Below, in pieces: positions 1 to 8,223 of a stretch of DNA of 60,683 nt (the first letter of the stretch is position 1; each line of letters starts with the position of its first letter). A program made the translations under genes and the position numbers. This DNA comes from Slackia sp. (lineage in GTDB: Bacteria > Actinomycetota > Coriobacteriia > Coriobacteriales > Eggerthellaceae): assembly GCA_030525985.1 (NCBI GenBank), contig JAUNDR010000006.1:1-60683 (forward strand). The letters are read 5' to 3'. The notes below the pieces were generated by a model. That model had not been told where the DNA came from. It saw nothing but the letters and a program-made list of their open reading frames with translations, and did not search any database.

Positions 1-852
1 CGTGCGATTCCCTGCGGCAAGAGCGGCGTCGTAAGCGTCGGCATCCACCATGCGGAAGCGCGCCTCGCCCTCGGACAGCTTCCATACCTGCGTGCGCAGT
101 TTGGTGCCGGGAAGCACCGGCGCGGTGAAGCGGCATTTGAAACGCGTCAAGCGCTCGGACTGCCCGGGGAACAGCAGAGAAATCACATGGCGCATCGCGA
201 TGCCCGCGCTGCAAACGCCGTGATTGATCGGGCGCTTGAGGCCGGTCTGTTCGGTATAGGACCAATCGATATGCTGCTGATGCCAATCGCCCATCAGGCG
301 ATACACGAGCGGCCACTGCAATCCGCAAACTTCCTCGTATACGAAATCGGGCTTGCGGTCGGGATAGTCGACCTCGTCGCGAGGCGGCATCTCGCCGCCG
401 AAACCGCCGTCGTAAATGCAGCAGTCGTAGGTTTCGACCGTACACAGATGCGTTCCGTCGGAGCTATACGATTTGCCGACCTGCTTCGAAAGAGACCCAC
501 GACCCTCGCCGCGATCCCAGATGGCTTCTTGCGTGACATAGGTTTCGATGCGGTCGTTCATCTTGAACGGCGCGTGGAAATGCACGTCGATGCCGTAATG
601 CAGCGATCCCGCATAATCGAATCCGTAATCGAGCGTGGTGGTCATCTCCTCGTTCACGGTAAGCGGCACGGCGAAGATAGGCAGCACCTTCAATTCGGGG
701 TGAGCCGCATCATGCTCGTTGACGTATTCGAGATCGACCTTGCCATCCCATGCGCAGCCGCAGCCCAACGCGCAAATCTCGAGGTCTTTGAAGGTGTAGT
801 CACGTACGAACGGCCCGAAGGTCTTTCCTACGATCTCGGTGGAAATCGTCAT
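1..852 (-). CDS. MaoC-family hydratase/dehydratase, double hot-dog (partial, C-terminus off the window)
   Basis: The reading frame starts at an ATG at 852 behind an AGGAGGAACC ribosome site and runs 284 codons off the left edge. Near residues 185-195 it has GDWHQQHIDW, which keeps the Asp and His of the hydratase-2 motif D-x-N-P-x-H but replaces the N-P pair. A second conserved patch, NHGVCSAGIAMRH, follows. This is the layout of R-specific enoyl-CoA hydratases and of double hot-dog dehydratases acting on acyl-CoAs. It is the last visible gene of the caiA-caiB-caiC operon and sits where E. coli uses the crotonase CaiD. I infer that it hydrates the 2-enoyl-CoA made in this pathway, or dehydrates the 3-hydroxyacyl-CoA. 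The altered N-P may change the substrate or activity. Confidence 0.8.
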   Translation of the reverse strand, partial: MTISTEIVGKTFGPFVRDYTFKDLEICALGCGCAWDGKVDLEYVNEHDAAHPELKVLPIFAVPLTVNEEMTTTLDYGFDYAGSLHYGIDVHFHAPFKMNDRIETYVTQEAIWDRGEGRGSLSKQVGKSYSSDGTHLCTVETYDCCIYDGGFGGEMPPRDEVDYPDRKPDFVYEEVCGLQWPLVYRLMGDWHQQHIDWSYTEQTGLKRPINHGVCSAGIAMRHVISLLFPGQSERLTRFKCRFTAPVLPGTKLRTQVWKLSEGEARFRMVDADAYDAALAAGNRT

Positions 853-928
853 GGTTCCTCCTTGATGGAAAACGTTCCTTATCAAGCGAACCGCAAGCGC
901 CCTCATACGGGCGCGACGAAACGGTTCG

Positions 929-988
929 GCGTTCCATGATCGCCCGAACAGCCGACGCAAACGCGGCAGCACGACCATCATGGAACGC
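929..988. repeat. 12-bp perfect inverted repeat between caiC and the MaoC gene
   Basis: GCGTTCCATGAT at 929-940 is repeated in inverse orientation at 977-988, with 36 nt between. In the transcript this would form a long-looped stem in the 161-nt spacer after caiC. It has no U-tract, so it looks more like an mRNA processing or stability element, or a protein-binding site, than a simple terminator. Confidence 0.45.
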
Positions 989-1013
989 AAAGCCGTTTCA
1001 AGGCTTCGCCTGC

Positions 1014-2609
1014 CTAGTGCAGGAGTTTTTTCGCCACCTTCCCTACGCTTGTATGAGGGAGTCCGTCCACGATCTCCATGATCGTGGGCACCTTGAAGTC
1101 GGCAAGACGACAGGCGCAATACGCCGTGATGTCGGCCGCCGTGGCCACGGCGCCGTCATCAAACACGACGAACGCCTTGACCGCCTGGTCGCGCACCGGG
1201 TCGTCCACGCCGATCACCGCAGCTTCGGCTATGGCGGGATGGTCGAGCAGCACGCCTTCCACCTCGGATGCCGAGATGTTCTCGCCGGCGCGCTTGATCA
1301 TGTTGCTTTTACGGTCCACGAAGTAGAACCAGCCGTCCTCATCGCGATAGCCCTTATCGCCCGTGCGGTAACGGCCGTCGACCGTCATGGCCTTCGCCGT
1401 AGCATCGGGGTCGCGATAATACCCCTTCATCAGCGTCTCACCGGGAACGCCGCGCACCACGATTTCGCCCAACTCGCCCGCAGGCGCCGAATTGCCCGCG
1501 CCATCGACGATATCCACCTCGTAGCCCAGACCCGCACGACCGACGGAAGGCCATGCACGACGCCCGTACGGCAGGTCGGTCAACACCCAGCACACCGATT
1601 CGGTAGCGCCGTAGCAATTCTGAAGGCGCACGTCGAAACGCTTCTCGAACGCTTCTTTCTCGTCGTCGCCGATCGCGAGGTAGTACTGGACCGAATGCAC
1701 GCGATGATTGCGTTCCTCGGGATCGACCGGCTGCATCATCATGGTGCGCGCCATCATGGCCACGAGCTGAATCGCCGTAGCGCCGTATTCGCGCACCTGC
1801 CTCCAGTAGCGACGCGCGCTGTATTTCTCGATATAGACCAGCGTGGCGCCGGCGGTAAGCACCGGCATGAGCGCGGCGGTTTGGAAATTGGAATGAAACG
1901 CCGGCATCGTGGTGAGCAGGCGATCGTCGGGCGTCAACCCGCATTGCCAATCCCCGTAATAACCGCTGAACAGCATATTGGCATGAGTCAGCTCCACGCC
2001 TTTCGGACACGACGTGGTGCCCGAGGTGAAGATGATCATGGCCGTATCGTGCGTATCGATATCGCACGGCGCGGGCGCCTCACACGACGCCTCACGCACG
2101 GCGGCATCGAAATCGACGGCGCCGTCGTAAAGCGTCGCACCTGCGGCGTGGGATACCAGCACATGTCTCATGGGATAGACGCTCGGCACTCCGCAACAGT
2201 CGCAATCGGACGGTTCGGCAGCGGCGGCGGCCTCAAGATAGTAACTTTGACAATCGGGCTCGACCACGGCGATCTCGATACCGCACTTGTCGTAGACGAA
2301 TGCGCATTCCTCCCGCTTATGCTGCATGTTGATCGGCACGGCGATCGCTCCCAGCTTGGCCAGGGCGAATGCGACCGAAATATGCTCGGGACAGTTGTAC
2401 AGCTGCACGGCTACGCGGCTGTGCTTGCCCACGCCCAGCGATGCCAGATAATTCGCCGTCGCATCGATCAGGCGACCGAACTCGGCATAGGTGAACGAAC
2501 GCTTCAGCCCTTCTTTGCTTTGATACGCGAGGAAAAGCCGGTCGCCGCGCTCGATGACGAGCCTCTCCCACAGATCGCGAAGCGTTTCGCCGCCGACAAT
2601 GCTGGTCAT
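1014..2609 (-). CDS. caiC: CaiC-type acyl-CoA synthetase (ANL superfamily)
   Basis: Predicted 531-residue AMP-forming ligase. It keeps the adenylation signatures in order: FTSGTTSCPKGVELTHAN (ATP loop), NCYGATES, the YRTGDKGYRDEDGWFYFVDR block, and a C-terminal Lys in TSVGKVAKKLL. From memory it matches E. coli CaiC along its length, including an IIGG-like N-terminus, AGYY.AWQC, EKYSAR and IKAFVV segments. E. coli CaiC is the betaine:CoA ligase that starts the carnitine pathway. I chose the ATG at 2609 because it aligns with the CaiC N-terminus; a start about 105 nt upstream would run through the hairpin in front of the gene. It lies between caiB and the MaoC gene. The CaiC-like family is well supported; the actual acid is not. 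Confidence 0.88.
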   Translation of the reverse strand: MTSIVGGETLRDLWERLVIERGDRLFLAYQSKEGLKRSFTYAEFGRLIDATANYLASLGVGKHSRVAVQLYNCPEHISVAFALAKLGAIAVPINMQHKREECAFVYDKCGIEIAVVEPDCQSYYLEAAAAAEPSDCDCCGVPSVYPMRHVLVSHAAGATLYDGAVDFDAAVREASCEAPAPCDIDTHDTAMIIFTSGTTSCPKGVELTHANMLFSGYYGDWQCGLTPDDRLLTTMPAFHSNFQTAALMPVLTAGATLVYIEKYSARRYWRQVREYGATAIQLVAMMARTMMMQPVDPEERNHRVHSVQYYLAIGDDEKEAFEKRFDVRLQNCYGATESVCWVLTDLPYGRRAWPSVGRAGLGYEVDIVDGAGNSAPAGELGEIVVRGVPGETLMKGYYRDPDATAKAMTVDGRYRTGDKGYRDEDGWFYFVDRKSNMIKRAGENISASEVEGVLLDHPAIAEAAVIGVDDPVRDQAVKAFVVFDDGAVATAADITAYCACRLADFKVPTIMEIVDGLPHTSVGKVAKKLLH

Positions 2610-2647
2610 GATGATGATTCCGTCCTGTTCCGAAGGCCTTTCGAAAA

Positions 2648-2670
2648 GGAGCCCGCATGACGCGGGCTCC
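2648..2670 (-). terminator. Intra-operon terminator-like hairpin between caiB and caiC
   Basis: GGAGCCCGC at 2648-2656 and GCGGGCTCC at 2662-2670 form a perfect 9-bp stem with a 5-nt loop. On the transcribed strand it is followed by TTTTCG. This is the shape of an intrinsic terminator, yet caiC and the MaoC gene lie downstream, so it probably gives partial termination or protects the 3' end of the upstream message. Confidence 0.6.
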
Positions 2671-2717
2671 CCATATACGCTATCCCGCACGCCGGAATCG
2701 CTCCGGCAGCGCATGGT

Positions 2718-3938
2718 TTAGTTCTCGCCGCACGCGATGGCGCCTTCGGCCTCCAACTCGGCGATCTTCTCGGCGGAGTAGCCGAGCTTGGTGAGCACGT
2801 CCACGGTGTCGCCGCCCTTGGCAGGCATCGGACGCCAGATCTTGCCCGGCGTCTGCTCGAAGCGAGGCATCGGGGAAAGACCCTTGAAGGTCTCGCCGTC
2901 TTTGGTCTCCCACTCGACGAAGTTGCCACGAGCCTCCATGTGCTTGTCGGCCACCATGTCCTCGAACTCGTAAACGCTCTGAGCGGCGATGGCATGCTCG
3001 GCGAGGATCCCTTCCAGCTCGAGCTTGGTGCGCTCGGAGAGCCACTTCTCAAGACGCTTCTCGAACTCTTCGGCGATCGGCATGGAAAGCCACAGAGAAG
3101 CGGTGTCCTCGGGAAGCTCAGGGGTGCCCCAATGCTCGCCCAGACCGAGCTCTTCGATGATCCACTTGTTCTGGCGAATGCCGAACAGGTTCAGCGCGAT
3201 GAAGCCGTCGGCGCACTTGTACACGCCGATGCCGCAGAGGTTCTGGTTACGGGCGCCGGCGCGAGGCCACTTGATGCCGTCGTTGAGGTAGTCCACCAGG
3301 TAGTACTGGCTCATGTACATGATGCCCTCGTACATGGCCCAGTCGATGCTTTCGCCCTGGCCGGTACGCTCGGCCTTGCGCAGAGCCGCAAGGGAGGCGC
3401 CGATCAGCAGATAGGAGTTGATGTAGTCGCCGGAGTAAGGCATGGTGATCATCGGCTGCTCGGGAGTGCCGTTCTGGCAGGTGAAGCCGGCGTAAGGACC
3501 GACGGTTCCGTCATAGGCGGGACGCTTCACGCGGTCGGGATCGCCGAACTTGCCGTAACCGGAGCAGTGCACGATGATGAGCTTGGGATTGACGGCCCAC
3601 ATATCCTCGTCGGTGAAGCCCTTGCGCTCCCACGTGCCGCCCTTGGACGACTCGAAGAAGATGTCGGTGTCTTTCAGCATGTCGAGCAGGACCTGCTTGC
3701 CGCCCGGGGTGAACTGGTTGAGCTGCACGGAACGGCAGTTGCGACGCTCGGCCTGAGCGGCGTTTTTAGCATCGCGCACGGTGTCGCCATAGCCAGTGTT
3801 CTCAAGCCAGGTCACATCGGCGCCCCAGTCGGCCATGATGTTGCAAGCGCGCGGAATGGCCTCTTCCATGGCGGCGAAGACGATCTTGACGTCGTCGAGA
3901 ACGCCGAAGGACGGTTTTTCAGTAGGGATTGCAGCCAT
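2718..3938 (-). CDS. caiB: CaiB-type CoA transferase (class III)
   Basis: 406 residues, the usual CaiB length (E. coli about 405). Class III CoA transferases carry the acyl group on an Asp; the likely residue is the Asp of MPYSGDYINSYLL near residue 170. Other family marks are DWGADVTWLEN, SIDWAMYEG and VYKCADGFIALNLFGI, all strongly CaiB-like rather than generic Frc. The ATG at 3938 follows GAGGAGATAGCA; the frame continues 16 codons upstream without another good ribosome site. In the carnitine pathway CaiB moves CoA from the reduced product to the incoming acid, saving ATP after CaiC has primed the cycle. It lies 87 nt after caiA, with a hairpin between. Confidence 0.9.
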   Translation of the reverse strand: MAAIPTEKPSFGVLDDVKIVFAAMEEAIPRACNIMADWGADVTWLENTGYGDTVRDAKNAAQAERRNCRSVQLNQFTPGGKQVLLDMLKDTDIFFESSKGGTWERKGFTDEDMWAVNPKLIIVHCSGYGKFGDPDRVKRPAYDGTVGPYAGFTCQNGTPEQPMITMPYSGDYINSYLLIGASLAALRKAERTGQGESIDWAMYEGIMYMSQYYLVDYLNDGIKWPRAGARNQNLCGIGVYKCADGFIALNLFGIRQNKWIIEELGLGEHWGTPELPEDTASLWLSMPIAEEFEKRLEKWLSERTKLELEGILAEHAIAAQSVYEFEDMVADKHMEARGNFVEWETKDGETFKGLSPMPRFEQTPGKIWRPMPAKGGDTVDVLTKLGYSAEKIAELEAEGAIACGEN

Positions 3939-3967
3939 TGCTATCTCCTCTTTCTCTTTCGCGGAAA

Positions 3968-3996
3968 CGCGCGGGTCGGGATGCAAGACCCGCGCG
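3968..3996 (-). repeat. 10-bp hairpin in the caiA-caiB spacer
   Basis: CGCGCGGGTC (3968-3977) pairs with GACCCGCGCG (3987-3996) across a 9-nt loop. It lies in the 87-nt spacer, and only a weak TTTCC follows on the transcript. It is likely an mRNA stability or attenuation hairpin. Confidence 0.5.
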
Positions 3997-4025
3997 ATGA
4001 GAACGGATGCGGTATGCCGGGCCGC

Positions 4026-5177
4026 TTACTGGCGGTAGGGCTTGATGGCGTTTTTGGACGCGGTGAGAATCATCATCTCGTCGGTGCCGCCGGAAACGCG
4101 GTCGACACGCAGGTCGCGCCAGATGCGGTTGATGCGATGCTCGGAAGCCACCGCGATGCCGCCCATGATCTGCATGGCGTCGTCGACGACCTCGAAAGAG
4201 GCGTTGGCGCAGTAGTACTTGCACATGGCGGCCTGGCCGGCGTCGACATCGCCGCCGAGGTTGGTGTCGGCGTTCCATGCGGCCTCATAGAGCATGTTCT
4301 TCATGGCGTCGAGCTTGATGGCCATGTTGCAGAACTTCATGGAGTTCAGCTGGAAGCGAGCGACCGGCTTGCCGAAGGCGATGCGGGTCCAGGCATGCTT
4401 AGCGGCATCCTCGAAGGCGGAAATCGCGGTGCCGTAGTCGCAGGCGGCCACGAGCCAGCGCTCGAAGTTGAAGTCGGCGACGCCGCGGTTGAAGCCGTTA
4501 CCCTCTTTGCCGAAGAAGTCCTTCTCTTCGAGCTCGACGTTGTCGAGGTAAACCTCGGCGCAGGAGTCCATGCGCAGACCGAGCTTGGTCAGCGGGGACA
4601 GCTTGATGCCGGGCTTGGACATATCGACGAAGAACTCGGAGATGACATCCGGGTTGTCGGCATCGCGAGCCATGATGACCAGGTACTTCACGCCCAGAGA
4701 AGAGGTGATGAAGGTCTTGGTGCCGTTGAGGTAGATCTTGCCGTTCTCACGCTTATAGGTGGTCTGGAGTCCGGAGACGTCGGAGCCGGCGCCGGGCTCG
4801 GTGCAGGCGGAATTCCAAATCTGCTCGCCGGTGCCGAGCGTCGCCATGACGGCGTCGATCTGCTCCTGGGTGCCCTCGCGCAAAACGGTGCCGAAGCCGG
4901 GAAGCTGGTAGAGCACGTACGTCGGCGCGCCGTACTGGCCAAGCACTTCGTAAATAGCCATCAGCGTGACCATCGGCTGCTCAAGGCCCAATCCGCCATG
5001 CTCTTCGGGAAGCATGACCTGATCGAAGCCGAGCTCGCACAGGCCGCGCGCCCAGCGCAGCGGATACTCGTGCTTCTCGTCGCACTCATGGAAGTAGGTC
5101 TCCCAGTTTTCGCTTTCCATGTAGTCGCGATAAGATGCGACGATGAGCTCCTGCTCGTCGGACAGTTTGAAATCCAT
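4026..5177 (-). CDS. caiA: CaiA-type acyl-CoA dehydrogenase (crotonobetainyl-CoA reductase-like)
   Basis: 383 residues; start ATG 5177 behind AGGAGGTTGTC. Acyl-CoA dehydrogenase fold with [12 protein letters not shown] (flavin site), ITSS and [15 protein letters not shown]. The N-terminus [11 protein letters not shown], the [11 protein letters not shown] stretch and REGTQEQID match E. coli CaiA closely from memory. CaiA reduces crotonobetainyl-CoA to gamma-butyrobetainyl-CoA with electrons from FixAB. The glutamate that acts as base in ordinary acyl-CoA dehydrogenases (E of EGT) is Gly363 here, as I recall for E. coli CaiA, which fits a reductase role. It lies between the hydrolase gene and caiB. 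Family assignment is strong; the substrate could be another 2-enoyl-CoA. Confidence 0.9.
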   Translation of the reverse strand: MDFKLSDEQELIVASYRDYMESENWETYFHECDEKHEYPLRWARGLCELGFDQVMLPEEHGGLGLEQPMVTLMAIYEVLGQYGAPTYVLYQLPGFGTVLREGTQEQIDAVMATLGTGEQIWNSACTEPGAGSDVSGLQTTYKRENGKIYLNGTKTFITSSLGVKYLVIMARDADNPDVISEFFVDMSKPGIKLSPLTKLGLRMDSCAEVYLDNVELEEKDFFGKEGNGFNRGVADFNFERWLVAACDYGTAISAFEDAAKHAWTRIAFGKPVARFQLNSMKFCNMAIKLDAMKNMLYEAAWNADTNLGGDVDAGQAAMCKYYCANASFEVVDDAMQIMGGIAVASEHRINRIWRDLRVDRVSGGTDEMMILTASKNAIKPYRQ

Positions 5178-5207
5178 GACAACCTCCTGTTTGCTTTGAG
5201 GATTTCC

Positions 5208-5240
5208 ATCAGCGTCTTCATATGGAGAAGGCGCGCTGAT
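5208..5240 (-). repeat. Inverted repeat in the hydrolase-caiA spacer
   Basis: ATCAGCG (5208-5214) and CGCTGAT (5234-5240) flank a 19-nt segment that itself contains CTTC...GAAG. Together they give a plausible two-part stem in the 101-nt spacer upstream of caiA. Confidence 0.35.
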
Positions 5241-5278
5241 AACGGGTATCTATGGCCGATCGGCCGAGCCGCTCGTTT

Positions 5279-6247
5279 TTAAGCGCGGCGGGTTTTCCAG
5301 AATTCGGCGCTGTGCTCGATGCACTCGTTCGCTGCGTCGAGCATGCGCGTGTAATGCACGAAAGCATGCAGCACGCCGTCGAACACCTCGAACTCGTTGT
5401 CGATGCCGTTGTTCGTCAACACGCGTGCGAGGCATTCGCTGTCGTCGCGCAAAGGATCGAGGCCCGCTGCCGCGATGTAGCACGGCGCCATGCCGGTTTT
5501 CAGGTCGTTGGACAGCATGTCGACATAAGGAGCCTTGGATTCAGCCGCCATGTCGTTGAGCCAGCATTCGTTGTAGTAATCGAGGTCTTCCTTGCGCATA
5601 CCGTCGATATCCCAGCCGTACAAGCGGCGCGAGGTCGAATCGACAAGGCCGTAGAAGCCGTAGTAAAGAAGCAGCGACTTCACGAAGGAGTTATCGCCCG
5701 CTTCGTCACGCAGCCACAGATTCGTGGCCATCGAGAGCACCGCTCCGCCCGAATCGCCCGCAAACGACAAGTCGGATCCGTCGATGCCGCGCTCGGCGCC
5801 GTGCTCGTACAGATACTGCGCCACGATTGCGCACTCTTGGATGTTCGTGGGATATTTCGACTCCGGCGACAGGTGATAATCGACGCTTACCACCGCAGCG
5901 CCCGTATGCGCAGCCAAGACACGGCACACACGATCATGAGTCGTGGGGCTTCCCACCACGAATCCGCCGCCGTGAATGTATTCGATGACGGGAAGTTTTT
6001 CGGATTCGACCGGATAATAGAAACGAGCAGCGAATTCGCCCATCGGACCATCGAAGACGACATCTTCGGTCTTTGCCATCTCGGGACCGCCCTCATTCCA
6101 GAATGCACGCTCTTTCACGTAGTTCGCGCGCATCTCCTCGAATCCCACGTCGGTGACGAATGCATCGCCGGCAAGTTCGGCCGACTTTTGAAGCACGGCC
6201 TTCATCTGATCGTTCATGAGAGACATCGCATCGAGCTTGTTATCCAT
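5279..6247 (-). CDS. Alpha/beta hydrolase, HSL/Aes-type esterase
   Basis: 322 residues from the ATG at 6247, which follows AGGAAGGAAGCC; an ATG six codons upstream lacks a ribosome site. The hormone-sensitive-lipase family signature is complete: oxyanion motif HGGGF (92-96), nucleophile in GDSGG (Ser166), Asp264 in GLDPLRDD and His294 in LHAFVH. No signal peptide, so probably cytoplasmic. Such enzymes cleave short acyl esters. Its place between a transporter and caiA suggests it releases the acid used by the operon from an imported ester (an O-acylcarnitine or an aromatic acid ester are possibilities) or clears a side product. Fold and triad are sure; the substrate is not known. Confidence 0.85.
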   Translation of the reverse strand: MDNKLDAMSLMNDQMKAVLQKSAELAGDAFVTDVGFEEMRANYVKERAFWNEGGPEMAKTEDVVFDGPMGEFAARFYYPVESEKLPVIEYIHGGGFVVGSPTTHDRVCRVLAAHTGAAVVSVDYHLSPESKYPTNIQECAIVAQYLYEHGAERGIDGSDLSFAGDSGGAVLSMATNLWLRDEAGDNSFVKSLLLYYGFYGLVDSTSRRLYGWDIDGMRKEDLDYYNECWLNDMAAESKAPYVDMLSNDLKTGMAPCYIAAAGLDPLRDDSECLARVLTNNGIDNEFEVFDGVLHAFVHYTRMLDAANECIEHSAEFWKTRRA

Positions 6248-6355
6248 GGCTTCCTTCCTTTCCATGAAGATAAATCCATCGAAATGGCGGGGGGCGTTAG
6301 CGCGCCGCCCCGCCCGCTATGACGGATTCGGCGAGAATCCGACGTCGGGGGCGGC

Positions 6356-6379
6356 GTCCGCCGCGTCGATGCGGCGGAC
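6356..6379 (-). repeat. 9-bp hairpin in the transporter-hydrolase spacer
   Basis: GTCCGCCGC (6356-6364), loop GTCGAT, GCGGCGGAC (6371-6379). A perfect stem in the 152-nt spacer after the MFS gene, without a U-tract on the transcribed strand. Confidence 0.5.
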
Positions 6380-6399
6380 CCGGTGTACCAAGACGCTGC

Positions 6400-7677
6400 T
6401 TAAGCGTTCTTGGCGGCGAGGTGCTTTTTCACGGTACGCAGGCACATGAAGAGGAAGAAGACGCCTGCGACGGCAAAGATCGCCTCAATCGCGAAAATCA
6501 TGGTGTAGGCCGCGTTGCCGGAAGCGTCGATCATGCCGCCATACCAGGTGTGGATGAAGATATCCGGGCAGAAGCCGATGACGGACAGCAAGCCTGCGGC
6601 GGTACCGAAGATGCGCATCGGGATGCCCAGCTCGGACAGCGGCGAAGAACCGATGGAGAAAGCGCCGTAAGTAGCGAAGCCGAAGACGACGACCAGGCAA
6701 ACGGCGACGATGGCCATGCCGGGATCCTGCGGCAACACGATGAACACGCCGAGGATGGCCAGCGCGAGAACCAAGCAGCCCATAATGGTCTTGGTGCTCT
6801 TGATGCGAGCGGCGATCACACCGAGCACAGGACCGGCGAGCAGACCGATGCCGTAGGTGCGGATGAGACCGACGACGTTGACAAGGTTGGAGTCGGTGCC
6901 CATAGCCGTAAGATACGGAGTGGTGTAGGTAGCACCCTGATACACGGTATACACGCAGAAGTACGCAAGGCATGCCCAGATAACGCCGGGGGTCTTGATG
7001 GCCTCGAGGGCATCGGCCACGCTGAAGCCCTTGGCGTCTTTGTTAATCTCGCCCTTGAAGTCGGGCATGAAGATGTAGGAAAGCACGCCGAGCAAAGCGA
7101 TGATGACGCCCAAGAAAATCAGCACGACCTGAATGCCGGTAGACGGAACCGGAATAGCGGCGACGATGGCGGCATTAATCAGACCGATGATCAGACCGAT
7201 TGCGCCATAAATCGAATAGCTGATGCCGATCTTGGTCGGATACTCGTCCTCTTCGCAGCACAGACGGATGACCTTGAAGCGGGTGCCCCACCAAATAAGG
7301 ATGGAGGTGATACCCATACCGCCGAAGAGCACATAGCACATCGTCACGGAGGGCAGCGTGGCATAGACGAAGGTCAGGATGGCGGTGCCGATGAAGCCCC
7401 ACGTTGCCAGGGTGCGCATGCGGAATTTATCGGCAAGCACGCCCGAAGGCAGATAGAAGATGACGGCGGCAATGCCATAGAACGACACCATGGCGCCAAG
7501 GTCGGCATTGGTGCAGCCGAGGCCCTGCATCAGCGGATCGTAGAACACGTTCTTCAGATACATCGGCGTGTAAATGATGGAAGAGCCCATCGAAATGAGG
7601 ATGATCAAGAACCACTTATGGATGCCCGTCAGGTCCTTGTACGTCACCTCGCCCTTGCTCTTAGCAAGAAAAGACAT
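6400..7677 (-). CDS. Major facilitator superfamily transporter
   Basis: 425 residues with about twelve hydrophobic segments and short charged loops, a typical MFS carrier. After the second segment the loop GVLADKFRMRTL is the MFS motif A (G-x-L-a-D-r). Segments such as SFYGIAAVIFYLPSG and GILFGGMGI-like loops resemble YihN/organic-anion carriers. The ATG at 7677 is chosen because AGAAAGGGAAATC precedes it; the upstream in-frame extension is neither hydrophobic nor preceded by a ribosome site. As first gene of the operon it probably imports the substrate or exchanges substrate and product. It takes the place that the BCCT antiporter CaiT holds in E. coli, one reason to doubt that free carnitine is the substrate. 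Confidence 0.85.
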   Translation of the reverse strand: MSFLAKSKGEVTYKDLTGIHKWFLIILISMGSSIIYTPMYLKNVFYDPLMQGLGCTNADLGAMVSFYGIAAVIFYLPSGVLADKFRMRTLATWGFIGTAILTFVYATLPSVTMCYVLFGGMGITSILIWWGTRFKVIRLCCEEDEYPTKIGISYSIYGAIGLIIGLINAAIVAAIPVPSTGIQVVLIFLGVIIALLGVLSYIFMPDFKGEINKDAKGFSVADALEAIKTPGVIWACLAYFCVYTVYQGATYTTPYLTAMGTDSNLVNVVGLIRTYGIGLLAGPVLGVIAARIKSTKTIMGCLVLALAILGVFIVLPQDPGMAIVAVCLVVVFGFATYGAFSIGSSPLSELGIPMRIFGTAAGLLSVIGFCPDIFIHTWYGGMIDASGNAAYTMIFAIEAIFAVAGVFFLFMCLRTVKKHLAAKNA

Positions 7678-7821
7678 GTGATTTCCCTTTCTCAAAACCC
7701 GCGTGCCGCAAAACGGCTCGCGGAATTCCCAGCACCCCTTTGCTTTCCGAGGGAAGTCCCGGCACCTGCCTTCATGCGTGATGCTCTGAAAATGCAAGAC
7801 TCCTCTCGGATTCGCGGGGCA

Positions 7822-7839
7822 AATCGCCTCGAAGCGATT
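7822..7839. promoter_or_regulatory. Candidate operator, 18-bp near-perfect palindrome
   Basis: AATCGCCTCGAAGCGATT matches its reverse complement at 16 of 18 positions. It is about 145 bp upstream of the transporter start codon and could be a LuxR-type dimer site controlling the operon. This is inference from symmetry and place only. Confidence 0.35.
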
Positions 7840-8085
7840 CTTTCGGTTCGGCCCCCTCGCCGAATTCGGTTTCGCCTCCTCTCACGAAACGGCTGTCCCC
7901 TCGCTCTGCCAGTCGTTTAGAATGCGTCTGGCGAGCGGCGAATCAGATGTGGATATCTTGTGCTTGGACGAGGCATCTGCCATCGCGCAATCGCCGTTAA
8001 AAGCGCTTTACTCAAGTTGAAACGAGCGCCGTACGGATACATACTCAAAATCGAGCGATGCGATGACCTGGAACAATCTGACGTG

Positions 8086-8100
8086 ATTCCCATGGGGAAT
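8086..8100. promoter_or_regulatory. Candidate operator, ATTCCC-N3-GGGAAT
   Basis: A perfect 6-bp inverted repeat with 3-nt spacing, 124 bp before the LuxR gene start and upstream of its candidate promoter. It could serve autoregulation or either divergent promoter. Confidence 0.3.
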
Positions 8101-8167
8101 TCGAGGCATTGATATGTATGCCGAAAAACGCGGGGCAGGGGAAGAGCTCCTTCATTTCCCCAATCGA

Positions 8168-8195
8168 TTGCTTTCATCCGCAAATCGAGTAATCT
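8168..8195 (+). promoter_or_regulatory. Candidate promoter of the LuxR gene
   Basis: TTGCTT (8168-8173), 16-bp spacer, TAATCT (8190-8195). This would start transcription about 20 nt before the start codon, leaving just enough room for the AAAGGGG ribosome site. Confidence 0.4.
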
Positions 8196-8223
8196 TTTTT
8201 TCATCCGGAAAGGGGACACCGGC

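Larger units (their letters stand above)
7678..8223. other. Divergent control region between the transporter operon and the LuxR gene
   Basis: These 546 bp hold no convincing gene; the frames present have no ribosome site or recognisable protein. It must hold promoters for both directions. Two palindromes and a LuxR-gene promoter are listed separately. The length is generous for a two-promoter region and suggests long leaders or several regulator sites. Confidence 0.6.

Noticed and set aside
187..2660. Long plus-strand open frames (250 and 574 codons) over the MaoC and caiC genes
   Set aside because: They are mirror frames of high-GC minus-strand genes, rich in His/Arg/Ala, without ribosome sites or family motifs.
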